Positions 34,017 to 41,500 of a DNA stretch of 64,000 nt are shown piece after piece. Numbering within the stretch: the first letter of the stretch is position 1; every line of letters begins with the position of its first letter. A program made the translations under genes and the position numbers. Below the pieces are notes generated by a model. It saw only the letters and a list, made by a program, of their open reading frames with translations, did no database searches and was not told the origin of the DNA. Source of the DNA: Paraburkholderia gardini (GTDB taxonomy: Bacteria > Pseudomonadota > Gammaproteobacteria > Burkholderiales > Burkholderiaceae). Where the stretch lies: assembly GCF_907164575.1 (NCBI RefSeq), contig NZ_CAJQYY010000023.1, positions 42,527 to 106,526 on the forward strand, given 5' to 3'.

Positions 34017-34934
34017 TTACTGCGCGCCGAGCTTCTTGATGAGAACGTCGAGCTGGCTCATTTCGTCCTCGGTCAGATCGGTCAGCGGGGCGCGCACCGG
34101 CCCTGCGCCGTGGCCGACCAGCTTTGCGCCAGCCTTCACGATGCTGACTGCGTAACCGGCGCGGCGATTGCGGATCGCGAGGTACGGCAGGAAGAATTCG
34201 TCGATCAGCTTGCCGACCGTGGCGTGGTCGTTCGCGGTGATCGCGCGATAGAAATCCATCGCCGTCTTCGGGATGAAGTTGAACACGGCCGACGAATACA
34301 CCGGCACGCCCAGTGCCTTGTAGGCCGCGGCATAGACTTCCGCCGTCGGCAGGCCGCCGAGGTACGAGAAGCGGTCGCCGAGGCGGCGGCGGATCGTCAC
34401 CATGTTTTCGATCTCGCCCACGCCGTCCTTGAAGCCGATCAGGTTCGGGCAACGGTCGGCCAGACGCTCGAGCATGTCGGCGTTCAGCTTCGAGTTCGCG
34501 CGGTTGTAGATGATCACGCCGATATCCGGCACGGACTTGCACACTTCTTCAGCGTGTGCGGCGATGCCTTCCTGGCTCGCTTCCGTCAGATAGTGAGGCA
34601 TCAGCAGAATGCCGTTCGCGCCCAGACGCTGTGCTTCCTGTGCGTAGGCGATCGCGACGCGCGTCGGGCCGCCAGCGCCGGCCAGAATCGGCACCTTGCC
34701 CTTGCAGACTTCCATGGCCGTGCGCACGACGTTCGAGTAGTCGTCATGGGTCAGCGAGAAGAATTCGCCCGTGCCGCCGGCGACGAACAGCGCCGATGCG
34801 CCATAGGGCGCGAGCCATTCGAGGCGCGCGGCGTAGGTGTCGGCGCGAAAATCGCCCTGTTCATTGAAGTCGGTAACGGGGAAGGACAGAAGGCCTTGCG
34901 AAACGATCTGCTTCAGTTCCTGCGGTGTCGTCAT
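34017..34934 (-). CDS. kdgD: 5-dehydro-4-deoxyglucarate dehydratase
   Basis: DapA/NAL-superfamily Schiff-base lyase that dehydrates and decarboxylates 5-keto-4-deoxyglucarate to alpha-ketoglutaric semialdehyde. It has 305 aa. Landmarks: GLLSFPVTDFNEQGDF, FVAGGTGEFFSLTHDDY (phosphate-loop-like GTGE), IIYNRANSKLNADML with the catalytic Tyr, and the Schiff-base lysine in NLIGFKDGVGEIE. The N-terminus MTTPQELKQIVSQGLLSFPV is that of the KdgD branch. It is divergent from garD across 207 bp holding two operator sites. It acts directly after GarD and before the semialdehyde dehydrogenase. Confidence 0.95.
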   Translation of the reverse strand: MTTPQELKQIVSQGLLSFPVTDFNEQGDFRADTYAARLEWLAPYGASALFVAGGTGEFFSLTHDDYSNVVRTAMEVCKGKVPILAGAGGPTRVAIAYAQEAQRLGANGILLMPHYLTEASQEGIAAHAEEVCKSVPDIGVIIYNRANSKLNADMLERLADRCPNLIGFKDGVGEIENMVTIRRRLGDRFSYLGGLPTAEVYAAAYKALGVPVYSSAVFNFIPKTAMDFYRAITANDHATVGKLIDEFFLPYLAIRNRRAGYAVSIVKAGAKLVGHGAGPVRAPLTDLTEDEMSQLDVLIKKLGAQ

Positions 34935-34976
34935 GATTAAGTATCCTGGGCTACGGGGTTCGGTACAGAGATTTCT

Positions 34977-34998
34977 TATACGTCATCGTACAACAAGA
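34977..34998 (-). promoter_or_regulatory. Hexarate operator, kdgD side
   Basis: Perfect TACG-TCAT-CGTA core at 34979-34990; the extended form TACGTCATCGTACAACAA matches the porin-upstream site. It lies 43 bp upstream of the kdgD ATG. Confidence 0.75.
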
Positions 34999-35074
34999 AA
35001 TTGAGCACGACAACCGGGATTTGGCGGCATAATGGACGACATAGGGTTAATACGGACCGTCCGTGCATCATTTC

Positions 35075-35096
35075 ATGTTGTAGGATGACGTATGAA
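35075..35096 (+). promoter_or_regulatory. Hexarate operator, garD side
   Basis: ATGTTGTAGGATGACGTATG has its core at 35081-35092. It is nearly the same as the dehydrogenase-side site and lies 46 bp before the garD ATG. It argues against a garD start upstream of 35100. Confidence 0.75.
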
Positions 35097-35141
35097 TTGG
35101 TTGGCGTAGCAGGCGCAGAGAGCGCCATAAGGATCGATGCA

Positions 35142-36731
35142 ATGGAACTGACTCCGCTCTACATTCGCGTTCACCCCAATGACAATGTCGCGATCGTCGT
35201 CAACGACGGCGGCCTGGGTGAGGGCGCGGTGTTTCCCGATGGTCTGGCGCTGCGCGAGCGCGTGCCGCAGGGGCACAAGGTGGCGCTCGCCGATCTCGCG
35301 GAAGGCGATGAGGTCATTCGCTATAACGTGGTGATCGGCTATGCGCTCAAGGCATTGCCGAAGGGCAGCTGGATTAACGAACATGTGATCCGGATGCCGA
35401 GCCCGCCAGGGCTCGAGGACCTGCCGGTCGCGACCATCAAGGCGCCGGACATGCCGCCGCTCGAAGGCTACACGTTCGAGGGCTACCGCAACGCCGACGG
35501 CTCGGTCGGTTCGCGCAACATTCTCGCTATCACCACCACCGTGCAGTGCGTGGCCGACGTCGTCCAGCACGCCGTCACGCGCATCAAGGCCGAGCTGCTG
35601 CCGCGCTATCCGAACGTCGACGACGTCGTCGGGCTGGGCCACACGTATGGCTGCGGCGTCGCGATCGATGCGCCCGATGCGATGGTGCCGATCCGCACCG
35701 TGCGCAACATCAGCCTGAACCCGAACTTCGGCGGCGAAGTGATGATGGTGAGCCTCGGCTGCGAGAAGCTGCAGCCCGAACGCCTGATGCCGCCGGGCAC
35801 GATTCCGATCGCGGCGGCGTCCAATACCGCGGAAGTCGCCGACATCGGCGACCTCACGGCCGATTCCAACGGCGACGTGGTCGTGCTTCAGGACGACGCG
35901 CACGTCGGCTTCCAGTCGATGATCGACTCGATCATGAAAACGGCCGAAGGCCATCTGAAGCGGCTGAACAATCGCCGTCGCGAGACCTGCCCGGCGTCCG
36001 ACCTCGTGATCGGCGTGCAGTGCGGCGGCAGCGATGCGTTCTCGGGCCTGACGGCCAATCCTGCGGTGGGCTTCGCGACCGACCTGCTGGTGCGCGCCGG
36101 CGCGACGGTCATGTTCTCCGAAGTCACCGAAGTGCGCGACGGCGTCGACCAGCTGACCGCGCGCGCGGCCAACGCGGACGTGGCCGCGGCGATCATCCGC
36201 GAGATGCAGTGGTACGACGATTACCTGAAGCGCGGCGGCGCGGACCGCAGCGCGAACACCACACCGGGCAACAAGAAGGGCGGCCTGTCGAACATCGTCG
36301 AAAAGGCGATGGGTTCGATCATCAAGTCGGGCAACTCGGCGATCTCGGGCGTGTTGTCACCGGGCGAAAAGGTCCAGCAAAAAGGCCTGATTTACGCGGC
36401 GACGCCGGCAAGCGATTTTATCTGCGGCACGCTGCAGCTGGCGGCGGGCATCAACCTGCACGTGTTCACGACCGGCCGCGGCACGCCGTACAGTCTCGCG
36501 GAAGTGCCCGTCATCAAGGTGGCGACACGTTCGGATCTCGCGCGCCGCTGGCACGATCTGATGGACATCGATGCGGGCACGATCGCAACGGGCGACGCCA
36601 CCATCGAAGACGTGGGCTGGGAGCTGTTCCGCCTGATGCTCGACGTGGCGAGCGGCCGCAAGGAAACCTGCGCGGAGAAACTCGGGCTTCATAACGCATT
36701 GACGCTGTTCAACCCGGCGCCGGTGACCTGA
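35142..36731 (+). CDS. garD: Galactarate dehydratase
   Basis: Dehydrates D-galactarate to 5-keto-4-deoxy-glucarate, the committed step of this locus. It is a UxaA/GarD-family enzyme of 529 aa (E. coli GarD 523). It shows an N-terminal SAF-like domain (YIRVHPNDNVAIVVNDGGL), linker PPLEGYTFEGYRNADGSVGS, metal and active-site segments GLGHTYGCGVAIDAPDA, SLGCEKLQPERL, CPASDLVIGVQCGGSDAFSG, and the C-terminal LIYAATPASDFICGT. Close similarity to remembered E. coli GarD runs along the full length. The start at 35142 follows AAGGA; earlier in-frame ATGs would lie in or before the operator. Altronate dehydratase is the next-best option but fits less well. Confidence 0.95.
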   Translation: MELTPLYIRVHPNDNVAIVVNDGGLGEGAVFPDGLALRERVPQGHKVALADLAEGDEVIRYNVVIGYALKALPKGSWINEHVIRMPSPPGLEDLPVATIKAPDMPPLEGYTFEGYRNADGSVGSRNILAITTTVQCVADVVQHAVTRIKAELLPRYPNVDDVVGLGHTYGCGVAIDAPDAMVPIRTVRNISLNPNFGGEVMMVSLGCEKLQPERLMPPGTIPIAAASNTAEVADIGDLTADSNGDVVVLQDDAHVGFQSMIDSIMKTAEGHLKRLNNRRRETCPASDLVIGVQCGGSDAFSGLTANPAVGFATDLLVRAGATVMFSEVTEVRDGVDQLTARAANADVAAAIIREMQWYDDYLKRGGADRSANTTPGNKKGGLSNIVEKAMGSIIKSGNSAISGVLSPGEKVQQKGLIYAATPASDFICGTLQLAAGINLHVFTTGRGTPYSLAEVPVIKVATRSDLARRWHDLMDIDAGTIATGDATIEDVGWELFRLMLDVASGRKETCAEKLGLHNALTLFNPAPVT

Positions 36732-36810
36732 GCGCCGTGCCGTGCGCGGCTTGACGTAGCTTATGTGGCTCAACGTGGCCTTACCACCAACCAGAAAATA
36801 ACCAGACCAG

Positions 36811-37923
36811 ATGTCCATCAACCCATTCATGACCAGAAAAACAATCCTGAGCGCGCTCGCAGGCACGCTGATCGGCCTTACCGCTTCAGGCGCGAGCCAC
36901 GCGGCCACCTATGCGTATGTATCGAACGCCGACAGCCAGGATATTTCGGTGTTCAGCCTGAACCCGTCGACCGGGGCGCTCGCCGCGGTGCAGACAGTCG
37001 CCGTCGGCGGCACCGCGATGCCGATGGCGCTTTCTCCAGATCATCACCATCTGTATGCCGGGTTGCGTTCGAAGCCGTATCGGGTCGTGAGCTTTGCGAT
37101 CAATCCGCTCGATGGCCATCTGATCCAGCTGGGCACGGCACCGCTCGCTGAGAGCATGGCGTATCTGTCGACCGACGCGACCGGCCGCTATCTGTTTTCC
37201 GCGTCGTACGGCGGCAACCTGCTCGCGGTCAACCCGATCGGCGCCAATGGCGTGGCGGGCGATGTGCAGCAGACCATCCCCACCGGCCCGATGGCGCACG
37301 CGATCCGCAATGCGCCGGATAACCGCTATGTGTTCGCGTCGGTGCTCGGTTCGGATGCGTGGCTTCGTCTGAAGTTCGACGCGTCGAACGGCCATCTCAC
37401 GCCGGATGCCGCGCCTGCGTATGCGCTGCCGGAAAAGTCGGGCCCACGCCACTTCGTGTTCTCGGCGGATCATCGCTTTACGTATCTGATCGACGAACTC
37501 GACGGCAAGCTGCATACGCTGGCGTTCGACGCAACCCGCGACACCGTCAAGCCGATCCAGACCATCTCGATCCTGCCGGAAGACTTCAAGGGCGACAAAC
37601 CGTGGGGCGCGGATCTTCATCTGACGCCGGACGGCCGCTTCCTGTACGCATCGGAACGCACGTCGAGCACGCTCGCGGTATATCGCGTCAATCAGGCCAC
37701 CGGCAAGCTCACGCGGATCGGCACGTATCCGACCGAGAAGCAGCCGCGCGGATTCAATATCGATCCGTCGGGCAACTATCTGCTGGCAGTGGGACAGCTG
37801 TCGACGCAGATGCGCGCATACCGGATCGACCGTAAAACGGGTGCGTTGCGTGCAATCGGCGAGTACCCGGTGGGCAAGAATCCAAACTGGATCGAGATCG
37901 TGCAGTTCGACGGCTCGAACTGA
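36811..37923 (+). CDS. Exported beta-propeller lactonase (YbhE/Pgl-like)
   Basis: A 370-aa protein of the seven-bladed lactonase family, whose best-known member is cytoplasmic 6-phosphogluconolactonase. Here the N-terminus is a signal peptide (MTRKTILSALAGTLIGLTAS through SHA), so the enzyme is periplasmic. Blade repeats such as YAYVSNADSQDISVFSLNPSTG, LSTDATGRYLFSASYGGNLL, SGPRHFVFSADHRFTYLIDEL and LTPDGRFLYASERTSSTLAVY are clear, including the conserved His/Arg/Glu surface. It follows garD by 79 bp on the same strand with no terminator between. In this setting it could open aldarolactones before uptake; that role is inferred. ATG 36829 is an alternative start. Confidence 0.87.
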   Translation: MSINPFMTRKTILSALAGTLIGLTASGASHAATYAYVSNADSQDISVFSLNPSTGALAAVQTVAVGGTAMPMALSPDHHHLYAGLRSKPYRVVSFAINPLDGHLIQLGTAPLAESMAYLSTDATGRYLFSASYGGNLLAVNPIGANGVAGDVQQTIPTGPMAHAIRNAPDNRYVFASVLGSDAWLRLKFDASNGHLTPDAAPAYALPEKSGPRHFVFSADHRFTYLIDELDGKLHTLAFDATRDTVKPIQTISILPEDFKGDKPWGADLHLTPDGRFLYASERTSSTLAVYRVNQATGKLTRIGTYPTEKQPRGFNIDPSGNYLLAVGQLSTQMRAYRIDRKTGALRAIGEYPVGKNPNWIEIVQFDGSN

Positions 37924-37996
37924 TCCCGGGAGGCGCATCACGCTGGTACCTTCGCGCGCAGTTCGCATGCGCGCGAATGTATTGGGATCGATTTTG

Positions 37997-38032
37997 AATG
38001 GCCCGTGCGTCCGACGCACGGGCCATTTTTTT
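37997..38032 (+). terminator. Terminator after the lactonase gene
   Basis: Perfect arms AATGGCCCGTGCGTC / GACGCACGGGCCATT are followed by TTTTT. This ends the garD-lactonase transcript 74 bp past the stop. Confidence 0.92.
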
Positions 38033-38143
38033 GGGCATTCGAAGTATGCCGATGCCGCATTTGCATCGTGCGCGATCAGCGCCGCATTTAACTCATGACG
38101 GGATGCTGTTTTTGCTCAAGTCGCCGGACGTGCATGCCGTTAA

Positions 38144-38160
38144 CAGGTCATCGTACAACT
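38144..38160 (+). promoter_or_regulatory. Hexarate operator at the chemoreceptor gene
   Basis: CAGGTCATCGTACAACT: the right half TCATCGTACAAC is identical to that of the kdgD-side site. It lies 16 bp upstream of the receptor ATG, placing a chemoreceptor under the catabolic regulator. Confidence 0.65.
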
Positions 38161-38176
38161 CGGGGTCGAAAGCGGC

Positions 38177-39736
38177 ATGCGCAACATATCGGTTCAAAAC
38201 AGTCTCCTTGGCATCTTTCTGATTTTCGCGGCGATGATCGTGTTTGGCGGCGTGGTCGGCGTCGCGACGCTGAGTCGCGCGAACGCCAACCTCGAGCGCA
38301 TTCATGGCATCGCGACGCAGGAAGTTCTGGTGAACGACGGCTACAAGGATTCCACCCGCACGCGTGCCGCGTTGACACGCGCGTACTCCGCGCTGAGGGA
38401 GCGCAACGATCTCGCGACGCGCGATTCCGCGCTGAAAAGCGCGGCGACCACCTTCAACCGTGCCGCCGGGGAAACCGAATCGTTTCGCAATGCGGCGAAG
38501 TTCGACGGTCTCGATGAAGACCTGAAGCAGCAACTGATCGAATCGTCCGCGCATCTCGCGTCGATCCTGAAGCAGGCCGACGACGCGCTGCGCTCGGGTG
38601 ACACCAACACCTACGTGCAGATCAACGATCACGACATCACGTTGGCCGGGCAGGCGTATACCGCCAACGTCGAAAAATTTCAGGCGCTGGCGAACCAGCT
38701 CTCGAACGATGCCGCCGCGCAGGTCGACACCGAATACCTGCGCGTCGTCACGATGGTCATCGTGGGCGTCTGCGCTGCGCTGGTGCTGATCGTGTTCGCG
38801 CACTTCGCGTTGCGGCGCGTCGTCACCGTGCCGCTGAAGGACGCGGCCACGATGCTCGACCAGATCGCGAAGAACGATCTGACAGCGCGCATTCCCGAAG
38901 CGGGCAACAACGAGATCGGGCAACTGTTCGCCGCGATGCGCCGGATGCAGCGCGGCCTCTCGCTGACGGTGGCGAACGTGCGCAGCAGTTGCGAGGCGAT
39001 CCATACCGGCGCGCGCGAGATCGCCGCGGGCAATCTCGATCTGTCGAGCCGTACGGAGCAGCAGTCGGCGGCGCTCGAAGAGACCGCGGCCAGCATGGAG
39101 GAGCTGACATCCACCGTGAAGCAGAACGCTGACAACGCGCAGCAGGCGAGCGAGCAGGCCGCGAGCGCCGCACAGGTCGCGCAGGACGGCGAAAGCGTGG
39201 TCGATCGCGCGATCCAGACGATGAGCGTGATCACCGAAAGCTCGCGCAAGATCGCGGATATCACCGGCATGATCGACAGCATCGCGTTCCAGACCAACAT
39301 CCTTGCGCTCAATGCCGCGGTCGAAGCCGCGCGCGCCGGCGAGCAGGGACGCGGTTTCGCGGTCGTCGCAAGCGAAGTGCGCAGCCTCGCGCTGCGCAGC
39401 GCGGACGCGGCGAGGGAAATCAAGGCGCTGATCGGCGCGTCGGTGCAGGACGTCGAAACCGGCAACGCGCTCGTGACGCGTGCGGGAGAATCGATGCGCG
39501 AGATCGTCGGTGCCGTGCGCAACGTCGCGACCATCATGAGCGAGATCAAGTCGGCGACGATCGAGCAGGGCACGGGCATCGAACAGGTCGGGCAGGCCGT
39601 GAGCCAGATGGATCAGGTCACGCAGCAGAACGCCGCGCTCGTCGAAGAGGCGGCGGCTGCGGCGAGCGCACTGGAGGATCAGGCGCAGTCGATGACGGAA
39701 GCGGTCGCCGAATTTCGCCTGAGGGCGGTTGCGTGA
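38177..39736 (+). CDS. Methyl-accepting chemotaxis protein, probably for hexarate attractants
   Basis: A 519-aa Tar/Tsr-type receptor. Membrane helix 1 lies at ~9-30 (LLGIFLIFAAMIVFGGVVGVA). A periplasmic four-helix bundle spans ~31-190 (STRTRAALTRAYSALRERND) and carries paired arginines like the ligand-contact arginines of Tar. Membrane helix 2 is at ~191-212 (MVIVGVCAALVLIVFAHFAL), followed by HAMP and the kinase-control domain with tip IDSIAFQTNILALNAAVEAA and RGFAVVASEVRSLA. It ends VAEFRLRAVA with no CheR pentapeptide. The operator copy just before the ATG and its place beside garD suggest galactarate or glucarate sensing; the ligand is inferred only from context. Confidence 0.92.
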   Translation: MRNISVQNSLLGIFLIFAAMIVFGGVVGVATLSRANANLERIHGIATQEVLVNDGYKDSTRTRAALTRAYSALRERNDLATRDSALKSAATTFNRAAGETESFRNAAKFDGLDEDLKQQLIESSAHLASILKQADDALRSGDTNTYVQINDHDITLAGQAYTANVEKFQALANQLSNDAAAQVDTEYLRVVTMVIVGVCAALVLIVFAHFALRRVVTVPLKDAATMLDQIAKNDLTARIPEAGNNEIGQLFAAMRRMQRGLSLTVANVRSSCEAIHTGAREIAAGNLDLSSRTEQQSAALEETAASMEELTSTVKQNADNAQQASEQAASAAQVAQDGESVVDRAIQTMSVITESSRKIADITGMIDSIAFQTNILALNAAVEAARAGEQGRGFAVVASEVRSLALRSADAAREIKALIGASVQDVETGNALVTRAGESMREIVGAVRNVATIMSEIKSATIEQGTGIEQVGQAVSQMDQVTQQNAALVEEAAAAASALEDQAQSMTEAVAEFRLRAVA

Positions 39737-39760
39737 TCGTGGAGGGTTGAAGTTGCGGCG

Positions 39761-39789
39761 AGCTGTGACCGGGCGACAGGCCTGTCACA
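39761..39789. terminator. Hairpin between convergent chemoreceptor and ATCase genes
   Basis: Outer arms GCTGTGAC / GTCACAGC with an inner GACAGGCCTGTC palindrome lie between the stops at 39736 and 39803. There is no T-run. Probably a shared weak terminator. Confidence 0.5.
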
Positions 39790-39802
39790 GCCCTTCGACC
39801 AT

Positions 39803-41095
39803 TCAGTCGATGCCGTGAAACACGGCGTCATCCGGGCCGAGATACGCGGGCGGACGCCACGCCGCATCGCGCATCGAATGTTGCACGAGCTTTTCGACGC
39901 CGAGCAGCACCGCGAAAATCGCCATCCGCACGGGAATGCCGTTGTCCGTCTGGCGGAAAATCGCGAGCCGCGAATCGTGATTCAGGTCGACGCTCAGATC
40001 GTTCGCGCCAGGGCGGCTGTCGCGCGGCAGCGGGTGCATGATCAGCGTGTCGCTGCCGCACACGGCATCCACGAGCGCCTCGTTGATCTGGAAGTCCGGC
40101 GTGTAGCCTTCGAACGATTCGTCCTTGAAACGCTCTTTCTGGATACGCGTCGCGTAGACCACATCCGCGCCGCGCAGGCCAGCCGTCAGGTCGTGCGTCT
40201 GTTCGATCACGTGCCCGTTGCGCGAGATCTGTTCGAGGATATACGACGGCATTTCGAGCATCGGCGGCGAGACCAGCGTGAACTTGATGCCGCGATAGAG
40301 CGCAAGCAGCTTCACGAGCGAGTGCACCGTACGGCCGTATTTCAGGTCGCCGACGAGTGCGATATGCGCGCCATCGACGATCTTGCCTAGCCGCGAGAAC
40401 TCGCGCTGGATCGTGTACAGATCGAGCAGTGCCTGGCTTGGGTGCTCGCCGGGGCCGTCGCCGCCGTTGATCACCGGAATGTTCGTCGCGCGCGCGAATT
40501 CGGCCACCGAACCCTGGTCGGGGTGGCGGATCACCAGCGCGTCGACGTAGCCGCTCATCACGCGGCTCGTGTCGTAGATCGATTCGCCCTTGGCCATCGA
40601 CGAAAACGTGAAGCCGGTCGTATCGCACACCGAGCCGCCGAGGCGGCAGAACGCGGCGCCGAAGCTCACGCGGGTGCGCGTGCTGGCCTCGAAGAACAGA
40701 TTGCCGAGCACCGCGCCTTCGAGCACGCGCGAGATTTTCCGGCGGCGCGCGATCGGCTGCATGATGTCGGCCACGCGAAAGAGCGCTTCGACGGAATCGC
40801 GCGAGAACTGGTCGACGGACAGCAGCTGCGGCCGCCCCTCAAAGAGCATCTGGCTCGCCAGCGATTGTGAGTCTACGCTTTGCGTATAGCTTTCAGTCGG
40901 CGCGCCGTTGACCACGATTTCCGACACGAAGCGCTCGACGATCTCCGGCATCGCGCGCGATTCCTGCGAATCGTCGGGCAGGAGCCACGTATCGAGTGCC
41001 CGGCGCGATACGCCGATGCGGTTCGCGAAGCTCTCGCGGGTCATGTTCATGCGACGCATCGCGTCGCGCAGGAAGGCTTGCTGTGGAACGCTCAT
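39803..41095 (-). CDS. Aspartate carbamoyltransferase with N-terminal HTH-like extension
   Basis: A 430-aa protein, about 120 longer than catalytic PyrB (E. coli 311). From residue ~90 on it is a complete ATCase with all active-site elements: FFEASTRTRVSFGAAFCRLG (carbamoyl-phosphate STRT loop), HPSQALLDLYTI, VGDLKYGRTVHSLVKLLALY, ATRIQKERFKDE and MHPLPRDSRPG. Residues ~1-65 (AFLRDAMRRMNMTRESFANR, IGVSRRALDTWLLP) look like an XRE/lambda-repressor-type helix-turn-helix, followed by a linker. A perfect palindrome covers its own promoter, and a related one occurs in the linker codons. I infer it may be both enzyme and autoregulator. ATG 41095 is used; a GTG at 41104 is possible. No pyrC or pyrI neighbour. 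Confidence 0.88.
   Translation of the reverse strand: MSVPQQAFLRDAMRRMNMTRESFANRIGVSRRALDTWLLPDDSQESRAMPEIVERFVSEIVVNGAPTESYTQSVDSQSLASQMLFEGRPQLLSVDQFSRDSVEALFRVADIMQPIARRRKISRVLEGAVLGNLFFEASTRTRVSFGAAFCRLGGSVCDTTGFTFSSMAKGESIYDTSRVMSGYVDALVIRHPDQGSVAEFARATNIPVINGGDGPGEHPSQALLDLYTIQREFSRLGKIVDGAHIALVGDLKYGRTVHSLVKLLALYRGIKFTLVSPPMLEMPSYILEQISRNGHVIEQTHDLTAGLRGADVVYATRIQKERFKDESFEGYTPDFQINEALVDAVCGSDTLIMHPLPRDSRPGANDLSVDLNHDSRLAIFRQTDNGIPVRMAIFAVLLGVEKLVQHSMRDAAWRPPAYLGPDDAVFHGID
40874..40886 (-). promoter_or_regulatory. TACGC-TTT-GCGTA palindrome inside the ATCase linker
   Basis: A 5+3+5 inverted repeat with the same core as the promoter palindrome (TACGC-N3-GCGTA), located in codons ~70-74 between the HTH-like region and the catalytic domain. 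It could be an auxiliary operator; chance cannot be excluded because codons constrain it. Confidence 0.35.
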
Positions 41096-41129
41096 GCGGA
41101 TCACCCGTCGGTGGTGAGAAAAGCTGGTT

Positions 41130-41148
41130 ATATACGCGGTGCGTATAT
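41130..41148 (-). promoter_or_regulatory. Palindromic operator ATATACGC-GGT-GCGTATAT
   Basis: Perfect 8+3+8 inverted repeat 35 bp upstream of the ATCase ATG. It overlaps the -10 element of the best promoter (next entry), the usual position for a repressor. Candidate binding site of the ATCase's own HTH-like domain. Confidence 0.7.
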
Positions 41149-41172
41149 TAGTTCGACGGCAGGAGAAGTCAA
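41145..41172 (-). promoter_or_regulatory. ATCase gene promoter
   Basis: On the minus strand TTGACT (plus 41167-41172) and TAATAT (plus 41145-41150) are spaced by 16 bp. This is the best sigma-70 match ahead of the ATCase gene. The -10 shares bases with the palindrome at 41130-41148. Confidence 0.6.
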
Positions 41173-41210
41173 GCTATTTTGCGATGACGACTCACGAAGG
41201 CGCCCGCCTT

Positions 41211-41238
41211 TGCGAGATAGCGCGGTTGCCGGTTACAC
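41211..41238 (+). promoter_or_regulatory. Promoter of the leader ORF / dapA-like gene
   Basis: TTGCGA (41211-41216), a 16-17-bp spacer, then GGTTACACT with TTACAC at 41233-41238. The predicted start of transcription falls within a few bases of the ATG at 41247, implying a nearly leaderless message. Confidence 0.55.
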
Positions 41239-41246
41239 TGGCGCTC

Positions 41247-41384
41247 ATGCAAATCCGTCCCATCCGCCGCCTGCGTCCTGCCGCCGTCGCTCCTGCGAGT
41301 GTCGTCGTGCGCGCCTGCGCGATGGTTTCGGCACTGGCTCAAGCGATTGCGCAAGCCAAAGCAAAAAAACAGCTGCTCATCTGA
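41247..41384 (+). CDS. Possible 45-aa leader peptide
   Basis: Frame MQIRPIRRLRPAAVAPASVV continuing VRACAMVSALAQAIAQAKAK and ending KQLLI, then TGA. It is strongly basic at both ends, with three lysines in four residues near the end, followed by a perfect 12-bp stem-loop and then a dapA-family gene. No ribosome site precedes the ATG, but the predicted transcription start almost coincides with it, as in leaderless leader peptides. Attenuation by lysine or another amino acid is only a hypothesis. It may instead be chance. No homolog is known to me. Confidence 0.4.
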   Translation: MQIRPIRRLRPAAVAPASVVVRACAMVSALAQAIAQAKAKKQLLI

Positions 41385-41393
41385 CCGGAGCCT

Positions 41394-41423
41394 GCTGTTC
41401 CGTCAGATGTGTGACGGAACAGC
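41394..41423 (+). terminator. 12-bp perfect stem-loop before the dapA-like gene
   Basis: Arms GCTGTTCCGTCA / TGACGGAACAGC with a 6-nt loop (GATGTG) lie 9 bp after the leader ORF stop and 77 bp before the dapA-like ATG. There is no U-tract, so it is an attenuator-like or mRNA-processing structure, not a classic terminator. Confidence 0.5.
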
Positions 41424-41500
41424 GAGCCCAGGTCCAGCCTCGACGTCCCTTTCCCGCACTGCCTGACGGAATCGATACGGTCACGTTTCGAGGATTAGTC

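Noticed and set aside
35001..35141. garD start at 35001 or 35085
   Set aside because: These starts would put the operator inside the coding region and add residues unlike the family; ATG 35142 has a ribosome site and the right N-terminus.
40880..41500. N-terminal extension of the dapA-like protein back to 40880
   Set aside because: It would run antisense through the ATCase N-terminus and promoter; the family start is at 41501.
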